A DNA stretch of 64,000 nt from Methyloversatilis sp. (GTDB lineage: Bacteria; Pseudomonadota; Gammaproteobacteria; Burkholderiales; Rhodocyclaceae). Below the pieces are notes generated by a model that was not told the DNA's origin, did not search any database, and saw only the letters and a program-made list of their open reading frames with translations. The stretch covers positions 124,001-188,000 of the forward strand of contig NZ_JAUYNV010000004.1 in the NCBI RefSeq assembly GCF_030698125.1. Reading direction: 5' to 3'. Shown one piece after another: positions 19,064-27,148 of this stretch; within the stretch, counting starts at the first letter, position 1; each line of letters opens with the position of its first letter. The translations under genes and the position numbers were made by a program.

Positions 19064-19683
19064 GCTGGGTCGCCCAACGAGTACTCGCCGCCACCGGCAC
19101 GGCTCAGCCCGGCGACTGCCTGCGCGAAGCCGATCTGGCGCTGCGCACCGGCCTGACCGAAAAGCAGACCGAAAACGCCTGCCGGGTGCTGGTGCGCCGC
19201 GGCCTGCTCTCGCGCCGCGTCGCCGGGTGCCACAACCTCACCGCCGAGGGGCGCGCCGCGCTCGATGCCGGCAGCCGAATCGCCAGCGGCCCGCAGCACC
19301 CGCATGTTGCCGGGCGGCGCATCGTCCGCGCCGAGACGGCGCGCGATCGCATGTGGTCAGCCCTGCGGATGGAGGGCAAGGCCACGCTCGACGATCTCGC
19401 CATGCTGGTCGCGCAGGGCACCGAAGCCGACCTGAAAAACAACCTCATGAAGTACATGCGGATGTTGGAGCGCGCCGGCTACGTGAAGCGCCTGTCGGTG
19501 AAGGAAGCGCCCCTGGTGCTCACCAGTAACGGCTGCATCCGCTGGTGGCTGCTGCCCGACCGTAACACCGGCCCGATCGCACCGCGCCCGGTGCCCAAGC
19601 GCCGCGCGCTCTACGACGCCAACCGCGACCGCGACTACCCGCTCGATGGCAGCGGCTGGGCACAGCCCGAGGAGTGTTCATGA
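19060..19683 (+). CDS. Winged-helix-type early phage protein
   Basis: 207 residues, overlapping both neighbours by four bases. It appears to have two winged-helix-like units. One is N-terminal (READLALRTGLTEKQTENACR, then RGLLSRR and LTAEGRAAL). The other is central (RDRMWSALRMEGKATLDDLA, then LERAGYVKRL). The C-terminus is Pro/Arg-rich. This layout suits a DNA-binding replication accessory or regulator, but no specific function can be given. Confidence 0.6.
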   Translation: MSWVAQRVLAATGTAQPGDCLREADLALRTGLTEKQTENACRVLVRRGLLSRRVAGCHNLTAEGRAALDAGSRIASGPQHPHVAGRRIVRAETARDRMWSALRMEGKATLDDLAMLVAQGTEADLKNNLMKYMRMLERAGYVKRLSVKEAPLVLTSNGCIRWWLLPDRNTGPIAPRPVPKRRALYDANRDRDYPLDGSGWAQPEECS

Positions 19684-20000
19684 CCCCCGAAGCCCGCGAA
19701 CTGTTCGACCGCGCGCTAGCGGAGCACGGCCCCGTGGAGGTCGCACGGCGGTGCGGCTACAAGAACCACACCATCGTCAGCCTCATCGCATCTGGCAAGT
19801 ACGAAGCGAGCACCCAGCGCTTCGGCGAGCGGGTGCTCATCGCCTTCGGCGTCATCCGCTGCCCGCATCTGGGTATCGACATCCCCCGCACCGACTGCGC
19901 CGGCCACGCCCTGCGCAGCGTGCCCACCAGCAGCCCGGAAAAGCTGCGCCTGTGGGTCGCCTGCCAGGCCTGCCCGCACAAACCCAAGGAGGCTGCATGA
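19680..20000 (+). CDS. Small helix-turn-helix early phage protein
   Basis: 106 residues from ATG 19680 (ATGA overlap). VEVARRCGYKNHTIVSLIASGKY is a lambda-repressor-like helix-turn-helix, and the C-terminal part has four cysteines (CPHLG, DCAGHA, CQAC) that could bind a metal. Probably a DNA-binding protein. Partner and target are unknown. Confidence 0.6.
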   Translation: MTPEARELFDRALAEHGPVEVARRCGYKNHTIVSLIASGKYEASTQRFGERVLIAFGVIRCPHLGIDIPRTDCAGHALRSVPTSSPEKLRLWVACQACPHKPKEAA

Positions 20001-20269
20001 ACACCGAACCTGACCGTCAGCAGTATCTGATCGACGCGCTCGCGCCGCCCGATCGCAACATCGCAACCCTCGCTGATCTGTGTTTCGTCGCCGTGATCGC
20101 GCTGGCCACGGGCGTGCTGGCGATGGACTACTTCACTGCCCGCGAGATAGAGCGCTGGGTAGAGCGTGGCGGCGACCTCGCCATCGCCGGCTACACCATC
20201 GTCTGCGAACTGCCGCTGACCATCGACTGCCAGGCGCGGCTCATCGGCCCGAATGAGGTGCGGCCATGA
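19997..20269 (+). CDS. Small protein with one hydrophobic segment
   Basis: 90 residues. ATG 19997 has a strong AAGGAGG (19986-19992). One hydrophobic stretch (LCFVAVIALATGVLAMDYF, about residues 25-43) could span the membrane. No family recognised. Stop and start overlap the flanking genes. Confidence 0.55.
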   Translation: MNTEPDRQQYLIDALAPPDRNIATLADLCFVAVIALATGVLAMDYFTAREIERWVERGGDLAIAGYTIVCELPLTIDCQARLIGPNEVRP

Positions 20270-21072
20270 GCGACGAACTCTCTGTCACCAGTCAGTTGTG
20301 CGAGTTCGTGCGCAAGCACGGCCCGGTGCGAACCCCCGCGCTGCGCGAGGCATTCCCCGAGTGCTCGAACCCATCGGCCTTGCTCGCAGGCCCGGTAAAG
20401 ATCGGCTATCTGCTGTCGTGCGAAATCATCGGTGCAGGCGCCAACGGCCGGACGTCGAAACTCAACGAGTTCCGAGTCTCCGAAGTGGCAAGTGGCCAGT
20501 CGTACGAGGCGTTCAAGAGCAGAGACCTCGCTGCGCCCGCGCTTTCGGCGATACCGCTCAAACACCAGCCGTTGAGAAATCGAACGCCCTCAAGAGAGGC
20601 GCTCGAACAGCCGGTGCGGAAGAAGGCGATCGAGGCAGCGAAGAATCAGCCGGCGCCTCTGGCGAAGTGGCCGGGCAACAAGAAAGCGGCGGTCTACACG
20701 GAAGGCGCCATGCGCTTCGTTTCGGCGGAAGCATCGCCGAACAAAGCGGAGCCCAGATCCCCGGCTGCAACAGAGAAGCAGCCCACGAAATCGCATTCCG
20801 ATGCGGGCTTCCGCACGGGGCCCGATCGCTCAGCCGCTCCGGACGGTGTGTCGAAGTCTGAAAGCCCCGCCACGCCTGTCGCTCAGGCGGCCGCTGGCCT
20901 CATCACAGCCCCGGTTTTTCTCATCACATCGCTGGGTGATCTGGTCATCTACGAAGGAACCCAGCAACTGGAATTCACCCCGGCTGCCGCGCTCGCGCTG
21001 GCCGACTTCACCGCCCGCGTGCGTCCGGCAATCGAAGCCGCGCTCGCCAACCACCCCGGAGCCTCCGCATGA
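20266..21072 (+). CDS. Early phage protein, winged-helix N-terminus and disordered middle
   Basis: 268 residues. The first 70 residues (VTSQLCEFVRKHGPVRTPALREAF, then LNEFRVSEV) look like a winged-helix DNA-binding unit. Residues 75-190 are Lys/Pro/Ala/Ser-rich and probably disordered. The last 60 (PVFLITSLGDLVIYEGTQQLEF, then ALADFTARVRPAIEAAL) form a small conserved-looking domain. The sequence of the middle part is less GC-biased than its neighbours. Function unknown. Confidence 0.6.
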   Translation: MSDELSVTSQLCEFVRKHGPVRTPALREAFPECSNPSALLAGPVKIGYLLSCEIIGAGANGRTSKLNEFRVSEVASGQSYEAFKSRDLAAPALSAIPLKHQPLRNRTPSREALEQPVRKKAIEAAKNQPAPLAKWPGNKKAAVYTEGAMRFVSAEASPNKAEPRSPAATEKQPTKSHSDAGFRTGPDRSAAPDGVSKSESPATPVAQAAAGLITAPVFLITSLGDLVIYEGTQQLEFTPAAALALADFTARVRPAIEAALANHPGASA

Positions 21073-21665
21073 AGTCCACCCCCGAACTCACCGCCATCCG
21101 CGACGCAGCGCAGCAGCTCGCCGCGAAAAACAGGGTGCTCACCGCCCTCGGCGCCGCGCAGCAGGCCGCGCTCGTCAAGGCCGTCGAGCCCATTACAAAG
21201 CAGTTTCGCAGCGCGCTCGACGAAGCAGCCGCCGAGCGCGCCGAGGCTGAAGCCGAATTGCTGCGCCTGGTCGAGGCTGCCCCGGCGTTATTCGGGAAGC
21301 CGCGCTCGATCACCGTCGATGGCGTAAAGACCGGCTTTCGCAAGGAGGAGGACAGCCTCGACTGGTCAGACGAAAAGGCCGTCATGGCCCGCATCGAAAA
21401 CCTGCTGCCCGAGCTCGCCGATTTGCTCATCCGCACCGAAACCACCCTGGTGAAGGACGCGCTGGGCCAGCTCACCGAATCTCACTTGAAGCGGATCGGT
21501 GTGCGCAAGGTGCTCGGCGCCGATCGAGCGTTCGTCACCGTTGGCGAGTGCGATGTCGACAAGCTCGTGAAAATCGTCCTGGCGGATGCTGCCCGCCGCA
21601 TCGGTGACGACGAACCGGCCAAGAAGGCCGGGAAAACCAAGGTCAAGGCCAACGCGTCGGCCTGA
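21069..21665 (+). CDS. Gam-like host-nuclease inhibitor (probable)
   Basis: 198 residues. A long N-terminal helix (ITKQFRSALDEAAAERAEAEAELL) is followed by a beta segment (RSITVDGVKTGFRK) and a second helical half ending in a Lys-rich tail. This is the layout of Mu Gam, a Ku-like dimer that binds DNA ends and protects them from exonucleases. The position in the early operon after A and B fits. Sequence identity to Mu Gam is low by eye, so the name is a fold-and-context call. Confidence 0.6.
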   Translation: MKSTPELTAIRDAAQQLAAKNRVLTALGAAQQAALVKAVEPITKQFRSALDEAAAERAEAEAELLRLVEAAPALFGKPRSITVDGVKTGFRKEEDSLDWSDEKAVMARIENLLPELADLLIRTETTLVKDALGQLTESHLKRIGVRKVLGADRAFVTVGECDVDKLVKIVLADAARRIGDDEPAKKAGKTKVKANASA

Positions 21666-21682
21666 GTCGAGGAGGTAGGAAA

Positions 21683-21922
21683 ATGCTTAAAGCATTGGAT
21701 CATTTATCGGACTATCTTATTGTCATGTCTCTGAGCATGGCGGGCCTCAAAACGCTGGGCCATACGCCCGAGCTCAGTTGGCCGATGGTCTTTGCACCGA
21801 TCTGGTTGCCGGCCGCGCTGATCGCGCTGCTCGTCGCAGCCATCGTCGTGCTCATCGCCATCGCCGCCGCGTGTCGCATCGTCGTAACCCCTTTCACCCG
21901 TAGCACCCCACCCAAGGAGTAA
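21683..21922 (+). CDS. Small membrane protein
   Basis: 79 residues with a strong GAGGAGGT Shine-Dalgarno. Two hydrophobic segments, about residues 10-25 and 36-66 (IWLPAALIALLVAAIVVLIA). It has lower GC at its start than its neighbours. Function unknown. Confidence 0.6.
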   Translation: MLKALDHLSDYLIVMSLSMAGLKTLGHTPELSWPMVFAPIWLPAALIALLVAAIVVLIAIAAACRIVVTPFTRSTPPKE

Positions 21923-21924
21923 CC

Positions 21925-22200
21925 ATGAACCAAGCTGAAACCATCCGTGCCGTTGCCGAATCCGCCGAGGTCAGCCATGCCGAGGCCGAGCGCGTCCTGA
22001 AGGCTCTCGGGTACGTCGCCCAGGCACACCTTGATGCTGACGAAATCGTGCTGCCCGGCATCGGCAAGCTCAAGGCCAGCCCTCGCGCCGGCCGTACCGG
22101 CCGCAACCCGAAAACTGGCGAGCCCGTCGCGATCCCGCCCAGCACCACCGTCAAGTTCAGTGCTGCCAAGGCGCTGAAAGACGCCATCAACCTCGTCTGA
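21925..22200 (+). CDS. HU/IHF-family DNA-binding protein
   Basis: 91 residues, normal HU length. The N-terminal helical part is followed by LPGIGKLKASPRAGRTGRNPKTGEPVAIPP, where GRNPKTGE is the DNA-binding beta-arm signature, and by the closing helix. HU-type proteins bend DNA; Mu transposition needs host HU (and IHF at the enhancer). A phage-encoded copy could make the transpososome independent of host supply. Shine-Dalgarno AAGGAG. A strong terminator hairpin follows. Confidence 0.9.
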   Translation: MNQAETIRAVAESAEVSHAEAERVLKALGYVAQAHLDADEIVLPGIGKLKASPRAGRTGRNPKTGEPVAIPPSTTVKFSAAKALKDAINLV

Positions 22201-22219
22201 CCCGCGCGGGCCAAGCCCC

Positions 22220-22247
22220 AAGCGCCACGGCGTGCGCCGTGGCGCTT
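22220..22247 (+). terminator. Strong hairpin after the HU gene
   Basis: A perfect 12-bp inverted repeat (AAGCGCCACGGC, loop GTGC) lies 20 bp after the HU stop. No long U-run follows, so it may attenuate rather than fully stop transcription into gemA and mor. Confidence 0.6.
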
Positions 22248-22289
22248 GATCCTTGCCCCTCCGACCTGCCCTGCATCGAAAGGACGCCC

Positions 22290-22937
22290 ATGAAAGCCGC
22301 CGCCACGCCCATGATCTCGCCGCAGCTCGCCGCACGCCGTCGTGCCGTGCATGCCGCGTGCCGCCAGCTCGGCATGGACGACGACGCCCGCCGCGACTTC
22401 CTGCAGGCACACGCCAGCGTCCGTTCGACCAACGATCTCGATCTGCGCGCCTGCCAGCGCGTGCTCGATGCCGCCCGCAAAGCCGGTGCCGCACGCCCCG
22501 CGCCGGAGAAATACATTGGCCGCCACCCCGGCTACCCCGCGAGCTGCCGGCGCGGCTGCGGTGCGCTGATGGAAAAGGTTGAGGCACAACTGGCTGACAT
22601 GAAGCTGCCGTGGGCCTACGCCACCGCCATTCTGCGGCACATGCACACCACCGCGAGACTCGAATGGGCTACGCCAAAGCAACTGCACGACCTGGTCGCC
22701 GCACTCGCCATCGAGCAGCAGAAGCGTCACCTGGTGGAAGCCGTTACTGCACTCGCGCGCGCCTTGGGCAAGACCGATGCCGACCTTGATCGCCTCGCGC
22801 GCGACCTCGCCCCTGTGCCGCGGCCGCTGCCGCCGAAGTGGCGCCGCGACCTGCGCTACCTCGAACTCATGGCGCAGCAGCTTTCAGCATCGTGGGCCGC
22901 ACATCAGGCCGCGCAACGAGACCACGAGGCCGCCTGA
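22290..22937 (+). CDS. gemA: GemA-like regulatory protein (DUF1018)
   Basis: 215 residues from ATG 22290 (GAAAGGA upstream). The GemA/gp16 family pattern is clear: an N-terminal AARRRAVHAACRQLGMDDD helix with arginine-rich flanks, and further on LPWAYATAILRHMHTTARLEW ATPKQLHDL, the conserved end of the domain. A C-terminal helical extension of about 60 residues follows. In Mu, GemA modulates expression of host genes. It lies after the HU terminator and immediately before mor, as in other Mu-like phages. Confidence 0.85.
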   Translation: MKAAATPMISPQLAARRRAVHAACRQLGMDDDARRDFLQAHASVRSTNDLDLRACQRVLDAARKAGAARPAPEKYIGRHPGYPASCRRGCGALMEKVEAQLADMKLPWAYATAILRHMHTTARLEWATPKQLHDLVAALAIEQQKRHLVEAVTALARALGKTDADLDRLARDLAPVPRPLPPKWRRDLRYLELMAQQLSASWAAHQAAQRDHEAA

Positions 22938-22938
22938 C

Positions 22939-23370
22939 ATGAGTCTGCCGCAGTCCGTTGTAGATCTGATCGAGCTGCTCGGGTACGAAGCCGCGATGCG
23001 GCTGGTTGACGCGTTCGGCGGGCTTGAGATCGAGGTGCCAATGGGCCGGGCCGCTGCCAACCCTGAGCGTGGCAGCCTGACTGCGCGGTTGATCGAGGTA
23101 CTCGGCGCAACGCTTGCCGCTCGCTTTATGCATACCTACGGAGGCGAGCCCTACTATGTCGCGAAGTGCATGCAGGCTATCCGTGATGATCGCGACCGAT
23201 CGATTCAGGCCGACTACGACGCAGGCGTTCGCGTACCCGACATCGCACGCAAGTACATGATCAGCGAGCGCTGGGTCTGGGTGGTTCTCAAGCGCGCGAT
23301 CGGCGATCAGCAGGCCGGGCGCAAGCGCGACGACAGTCAGTTGGACATGTTCAACACGACGAACGGATAA
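22939..23370 (+). CDS. mor: Mor/C-family transcription activator
   Basis: 143 residues from ATG 22939, one base after the gemA stop. The first half (VVDLIELLGYEAAMRLVDAFGG) is the dimerisation part. The second half (RDRSIQADYDAGVRVPDIARKYMISERWVW) is the helix-turn-helix of the Mor transcription activator family. In Mu, Mor turns on the middle promoter and its relative C turns on the late promoters. I see only one such gene here, so this protein may directly activate the late promoters. A dimer of it is the simplest candidate to bind the TGAA-N4-TTCACC dyads at 24395, 34759, 41534 and 49408. Confidence 0.9.
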   Translation: MSLPQSVVDLIELLGYEAAMRLVDAFGGLEIEVPMGRAAANPERGSLTARLIEVLGATLAARFMHTYGGEPYYVAKCMQAIRDDRDRSIQADYDAGVRVPDIARKYMISERWVWVVLKRAIGDQQAGRKRDDSQLDMFNTTNG

Positions 23371-23399
23371 TCCAAGCGCAATCGAAACGGGAGGGTGGG

Positions 23400-24341
23400 A
23401 TGAGACGACTTTGCTACGTTCTGGTTTTGTTTTCGGTTTTCGCGCCTGCACAAGCCGCGCCAGACTCGGAGCGGTGCTACACGGGAAAATTCGAGGTGGT
23501 TGGCGACAACGGTCCCGAGTTGCGCACCTATGCGCAACGCCTTCCGCAAGCGCAGGCCTACATCCGTGAGGTTGAGACGGCTCATGAAATGGGCAGCGAA
23601 TTGGTACTTGAGTTTGTTCGCAGCGGCGGCAATGCGGATGTCCGATCCCAGGTAGTCAAGTTCAAAGCCTTGCAGGAAAAGGGCGAGAAACTTTTCCCGT
23701 TGTGGACTCCGTATTACGGCTGTGGGCAACTGGGCTTTGCTGCCGGTGAATATTTTCGCGGTTATTTGGCGGCCGCCAACGGGCAAGGCAAACGCCAGAT
23801 GGAAGACGGGCATCGTCTCTGGAACAGCACATCGACCAATTGCGACGCGGAATTGGACTATGGCCCGCCTGAACGATCGCTGAAACTACGCGCCCCCGGT
23901 GCGATCGGTAAGGTCCCGTTTCGTGGCTGCACGATGTCCATCGATGAGGCGGATAGTGCGCTGAAGGTATGGACCTGCCCAATCTCTTCGCTTCCAGGTT
24001 GCGCCGGCCACTCGCTGTCAGCCGGTGCCGCAAAAGCCAAAGCACGTTGGCTTCATGATCGAGTGACCGGCAAGCCGCAGACCGGCGCTCTCATGGCTGA
24101 GCGTATCGATCTCCCGATGTACAACCGCTACATCGAAGGGCAATTGAAACGGGCGATCAAGATTGCGCCGATCGATGAGCCCGAATTCAAGCCGTATCTC
24201 GTGTGCGTCAAGGCTGCAAAGAGCCTCTATCAGTTCGCGACGATCCGGCGTGCAGAGAACGGGCAGAGCGAGAAGTCTGAGAAATACCGCCAGCCCTACT
24301 GGCAGCAGATCGGTCAGTGCAAGGAAATCCTGGGTTCTTGA
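23400..24341 (+). CDS. Secreted eight-cysteine protein, accessory (moron-like), unknown
   Basis: 313 residues with a good Shine-Dalgarno (GGGAGGGTGGG). A Sec signal peptide (CYVLVLFSVFAPAQA, cut near residue 19) is followed by a mature part with eight cysteines, an even number that suits periplasmic disulfides. No transmembrane segment after the signal and no lipobox. Tyrosine-rich YYGCGQLGFAAGEYFRGYLAA might form a packing helix. It sits between mor and the endolysin, where Mu has other small genes. Its AT-richer start and codon use differ from the flanking genes, which points to later acquisition. Family not recognised. Confidence 0.75.
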   Translation: MRRLCYVLVLFSVFAPAQAAPDSERCYTGKFEVVGDNGPELRTYAQRLPQAQAYIREVETAHEMGSELVLEFVRSGGNADVRSQVVKFKALQEKGEKLFPLWTPYYGCGQLGFAAGEYFRGYLAAANGQGKRQMEDGHRLWNSTSTNCDAELDYGPPERSLKLRAPGAIGKVPFRGCTMSIDEADSALKVWTCPISSLPGCAGHSLSAGAAKAKARWLHDRVTGKPQTGALMAERIDLPMYNRYIEGQLKRAIKIAPIDEPEFKPYLVCVKAAKSLYQFATIRRAENGQSEKSEKYRQPYWQQIGQCKEILGS

Positions 24342-24361
24342 CGCTTATCGATTGAGGTAAT

Positions 24362-24399
24362 GTTCAGCCGCCCGGTGCAAAGCCGGGCGGTGCCTGAAC
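24362..24399 (+). terminator. Long hairpin in front of the late lysis promoter
   Basis: CCGCCCGG-TGCAAAG-CCGGGCGG (24368-24390) is a perfect 8-bp GC stem. GTTCAG (24362-24367) and CTGAAC (24394-24399) can extend it past a 3-nt bulge. It would insulate the endolysin operon from early transcription. Its 3' arm overlaps the first half of the late-promoter dyad. Confidence 0.55.
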
Positions 24400-24438
24400 C
24401 CCTTCACCCCGTAGCCGTGTTCATTCCCCGCGCATTCT
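24394..24438 (+). promoter_or_regulatory. Late promoter 1 (endolysin operon), activator dyad plus -10
   Basis: The dyad TGAA-CCCC-TTCA (24395-24406) continues as TTCACCCC. The -10-like hexamer CATTCT is at 24433-24438. The predicted start (7 bases after the last T) falls on the A of the ATG at 24445. One of four sites with identical geometry in this phage, at the same place as Mu Plys. Confidence 0.65.
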
Positions 24439-24444
24439 GCGCGC

Positions 24445-25041
24445 ATGGACACGCGCCCCTCCGACCACACTCCCGCCCGCAACGCTGAGCCCGTCGAAAC
24501 CGGCCTGAAGCGGCCGGTGCGGCTCATCGTCATTCACTGCAGTGCCACGCCCAACGCGCGCACGCTGTTCTACGGCGTGGGCACGAAAGACCTGCGCACG
24601 CCAGTCGACGAGATCGACGCCTGGCACAGCGACCGCGGTTTCAAGCGCAGCCCGCTTGCCATGGCGCGCTTCAACCCGAGCCTGCGTGCGATCGGCTACC
24701 ACTATGTGATCGCCCGCAACGGCGGGCTTTTCACCGGCCGGCACCCAGACGAAGTAGGGGCGCACGCCCAGGGCCACAACAGCCACAGCATCGGCGTCTG
24801 TCTCATCGGCACAGATCAATTCACCTCGGCGCAGTGGGCCACGCTCGCCGATTGTCTGCCTCGCTGGTGCGAGGCGCACCGTGTCGTGCGCCGGTTCGCT
24901 ACGCATGACAGGCTCGAAGGCGTGTGCGGGCACCGTGATCTGCCGCTGGTTGCCAAGGCGTGCCCGGGCTTTCGGGTCGCAGAATGGCTGCACGGTGGCA
25001 TGGAGCCCTTGAACAATCACATCGCAAGCGAGGCGCCCTGA
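24445..25041 (+). CDS. N-acetylmuramoyl-L-alanine amidase endolysin (Amidase_2 type)
   Basis: 198 residues. The zinc ligands of the T7-lysozyme/PGRP fold are visible: His31 (IVIHCSAT), His163 (GHRDLP) and Cys173 (KACPGF). GYHYVIARNGGLFTGRH and SHSIGVCLIG are typical of the fold. It cuts the bond between muramic acid and L-alanine of the host wall at lysis. No signal peptide, so it needs the holin encoded next. The ATG has no Shine-Dalgarno and coincides with the predicted late transcript start. Confidence 0.93.
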   Translation: MDTRPSDHTPARNAEPVETGLKRPVRLIVIHCSATPNARTLFYGVGTKDLRTPVDEIDAWHSDRGFKRSPLAMARFNPSLRAIGYHYVIARNGGLFTGRHPDEVGAHAQGHNSHSIGVCLIGTDQFTSAQWATLADCLPRWCEAHRVVRRFATHDRLEGVCGHRDLPLVAKACPGFRVAEWLHGGMEPLNNHIASEAP

Positions 25042-25571
25042 TGGCACCGCTCGCAATCGCATTGTCACTGGCCGAACTCGCGCCCCGCCTCATGCGTTAC
25101 TTCGGCGCCGGCGAGCAATCGACCGTCGTGGCCGAGAAGGTGATCGAGGTCGCCAAGAGGGTGACCGGCGAGCCCACCGGCGAAGCCGCGCTGGCCGCGA
25201 TTCAGGGCAACCCTGATCTTGCACATGAGTGGCGAATGGCCACACTCGCGGCCGACACCGACCTTGAGCAGGCCTATCTAGATGACCGCCGCAACGCCCG
25301 TGCCCGCGACGTCGCGCTCGCGCAGGCCGGTTTTCGCAACCGGCGCGCCGACTGGATGGTGGCGATCGACGCCGTCGGCCTCGTGGCCTGCCTGGCGGTG
25401 CTGGCGCTGTTCCGCAAAGAGATACCCGCGGAAGTCGTCACCCTGCTCAGCACCATCGCCAGCCTGTTCGGCGTGTGTTTGCGCGACGCTCACCAGTTCG
25501 AATTCGGCAGCTCACGCGGCAGCCGCGAGAAAGACGTGATTCTCGGCGGCGCCGCCAAGCCGCCTTCCTGA
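25041..25571 (+). CDS. Holin, 3TM type (probable)
   Basis: 176 residues, start overlapping the endolysin stop (TGATG). The N-terminal half is amphipathic. Two clear hydrophobic segments, WMVAIDAVGLVACLAVLALF and VVTLLSTIASLFGVCL, lie at about residues 108-150. The ending FGSSRGSREKD is typical of the 3TM-type phage holin family. It should form the membrane lesion that releases the amidase. Confidence 0.75.
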   Translation: MAPLAIALSLAELAPRLMRYFGAGEQSTVVAEKVIEVAKRVTGEPTGEAALAAIQGNPDLAHEWRMATLAADTDLEQAYLDDRRNARARDVALAQAGFRNRRADWMVAIDAVGLVACLAVLALFRKEIPAEVVTLLSTIASLFGVCLRDAHQFEFGSSRGSREKDVILGGAAKPPS

Positions 25572-25720
25572 CGCTTCGTCGTGCGTGTGCCATCGCCGGC
25601 CCAGTGGCCTTGTTACGCCGGCAGCCCGATACGTGGTGAGACGAGCGCCGTCCTCCCGGAACCTTTCCCGGTGCAACGCGCGGCGGGGTCGGGCACTTCC
25701 AACAGACGAGAGACCTGCCG

Positions 25721-26008
25721 ATGGACATCAACCTCGAACCCGTCATGTACGTCGGCCGCGGCTACACGCTGGCCGATGGTTACGAAGGGCGCCAGCCGTA
25801 CGAACTGGTGTTCAGCGTATTCAAGGTTTCCGAAGGCCGCGCGCGCGTCTTCGCAGCCCATGGCGAGATTGATCGCGCCACCTTCAAACAGATATCCAAG
25901 GCGCTGGCTGACAAGGGTTTCCACACCGCGCTGGTTGAGCGTCACGGCGTTGAGCAGGAGTGGAACACCGGCCTGCAGATACCCGTTCGTACCGAGAGCA
26001 AGGCATGA
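25721..26008 (+). CDS. Small phage protein, unknown
   Basis: 95 residues after a 149-bp gap with no other feature I can see; GAGAGA upstream of the ATG. FSVFKVSEGRARVFAAHGEIDRATF suggests an alpha/beta fold. It overlaps the next gene (ATGA). No family recognised; lysis-associated or structural roles are both possible. Confidence 0.55.
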   Translation: MDINLEPVMYVGRGYTLADGYEGRQPYELVFSVFKVSEGRARVFAAHGEIDRATFKQISKALADKGFHTALVERHGVEQEWNTGLQIPVRTESKA

Positions 26009-26352
26009 ATTTCGACTTCGACGCGGCCAAGTTCTGGCTCGCAGTGATGAATTTTGCGGTGACCGTGCTCGTCGGGCTCTACGTCTGGTCGAGCAATCGC
26101 CACCGGGTGACGAACGAGCGAATCAGCGAACTGGAGAAAGGCATCGACGTGCGGCTCGACACACACGACTCACGGCTTGCCACGCTTGAGGGGCAGGTGC
26201 GCGCCGCCCCCACGCACACCGACCTCGCCGACATTCACGAAAAGATCAACCGCGTCGCCCAGTGCTCGGCGCGGATGGAAGGCGAGCTCAAGTCGCAGAG
26301 CGACCTGCTTCGCCTCATTCTCGACAAGATCGCTGGAAAGGGTTTGCAATGA
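26005..26352 (+). CDS. DUF2730-type protein, membrane anchor plus coiled coil (Mu gp25-like)
   Basis: 115 residues from ATG 26005. One N-terminal transmembrane segment (FWLAVMNFAVTVLVGLYVW) is followed by a heptad-rich helix (ISELEKGIDVRLDTHDSRLATLEGQV and later MEGELKSQSDLLRLILDKI). This is the DUF2730 layout seen after the lysis genes in Mu-like phages. It could take part in lysis (spanin-like) or in superinfection functions. Confidence 0.75.
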   Translation: MNFDFDAAKFWLAVMNFAVTVLVGLYVWSSNRHRVTNERISELEKGIDVRLDTHDSRLATLEGQVRAAPTHTDLADIHEKINRVAQCSARMEGELKSQSDLLRLILDKIAGKGLQ

Positions 26353-26645
26353 GCAGTGCCGCACTTCGTATCGTCGAACAAGACCGCCGCCGCGCCATGC
26401 TGGCCGTGCTACTGGTCGCACCCGCTTTCAGGTTCCCCGTGCGCGCCGTGCGCCAGGGTGTCGAGGGGCTGGGCTACGTCGTGAGCCTTGATTTGGCGCG
26501 CACCGACATCGCCTGGCTGGTCGAGCAGGGGCTGGTCGAGCAGGCCGACGAAGTGGTGACGCTGACCGACCGCGGCAACGATGTGGTGATGGGCCGAGTC
26601 GCGCAACCGGGCGTGAAGCGGCCCGAACCCGGCCAGATCGGGTAA
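26349..26645 (+). CDS. Winged-helix phage protein, VpaChn25_0724-like (Mu gp26-like)
   Basis: 98 residues from ATG 26349 (ATGA overlap). RRRAMLAVLLVAPAF, DIAWLVEQGLVEQ and VVTLTDRGNDVVMGR make an ArsR-like winged helix. The position directly before the small terminase gene agrees with this conserved Mu-like family. Role unknown, perhaps in packaging. Confidence 0.75.
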   Translation: MSSAALRIVEQDRRRAMLAVLLVAPAFRFPVRAVRQGVEGLGYVVSLDLARTDIAWLVEQGLVEQADEVVTLTDRGNDVVMGRVAQPGVKRPEPGQIG

Positions 26646-26647
26646 CC

Positions 26648-27148
26648 GTGGCACACGGTGACGACACCCGCCGAAAAGTCCGCGCCAGCTACGTCTTCGA
26701 CCAGCTCGGGCTCGAAATTGCCGCCGTGAAGGAAGGCGTGCCTGAAGCCACCGCCCGCCGCTGGAAACGTGAAGCCAAGACAGCCGGCGACGACTGGGAC
26801 CGCGCGCGCAGCGCGCAGCTGCTCGCCGGCGGCGGCATTGAAGAAGTGGTGCGCCAGACCCTGGCCGTCGTGGTGCAGCAGGTGCAGGCCACGGTCGAGA
26901 GTATCCAGATCAACACCGACATCGCCCCGGCCGAGAAGGTGCAGATGCTGGCCAGCCTGGCTGACGCGTACAACAAGCTCATCGCAGCATCGAAGCGGAT
27001 GCTGCCCGAGACCGACAAGCTGGCGGTGGGCATGGACGTCATCAAGCGCCTGGCTGAATTCACGCGCGCCCGCCACCCGCAGCACGCCAACGCACTGCTG
27101 GCTGTACTGGAGCCCTTCGGCGACGAGCTGGCCAAGGCCTACGGCTGA
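26648..27148 (+). CDS. Small terminase-like protein (DUF1804, Mu gp27-like)
   Basis: 166 residues from a GTG start. The N-terminal helix-turn-helix (SYVFDQLGLEIAAVKEGVPEATARRWKREA) is followed by a long helical region for oligomerisation. DUF1804 proteins sit just before the large terminase in Mu-like phages and are thought to recognise the left end for headful packaging. Confidence 0.87.
   Translation: MAHGDDTRRKVRASYVFDQLGLEIAAVKEGVPEATARRWKREAKTAGDDWDRARSAQLLAGGGIEEVVRQTLAVVVQQVQATVESIQINTDIAPAEKVQMLASLADAYNKLIAASKRMLPETDKLAVGMDVIKRLAEFTRARHPQHANALLAVLEPFGDELAKAYG

Noticed and set aside
21886-21902. CCCTTTCACCC, a partial match to the late motif before the HU gene
   Set aside because: The first half-site (TGAA) is absent and the site lies inside a coding region; no -10 at the proper distance was evident.
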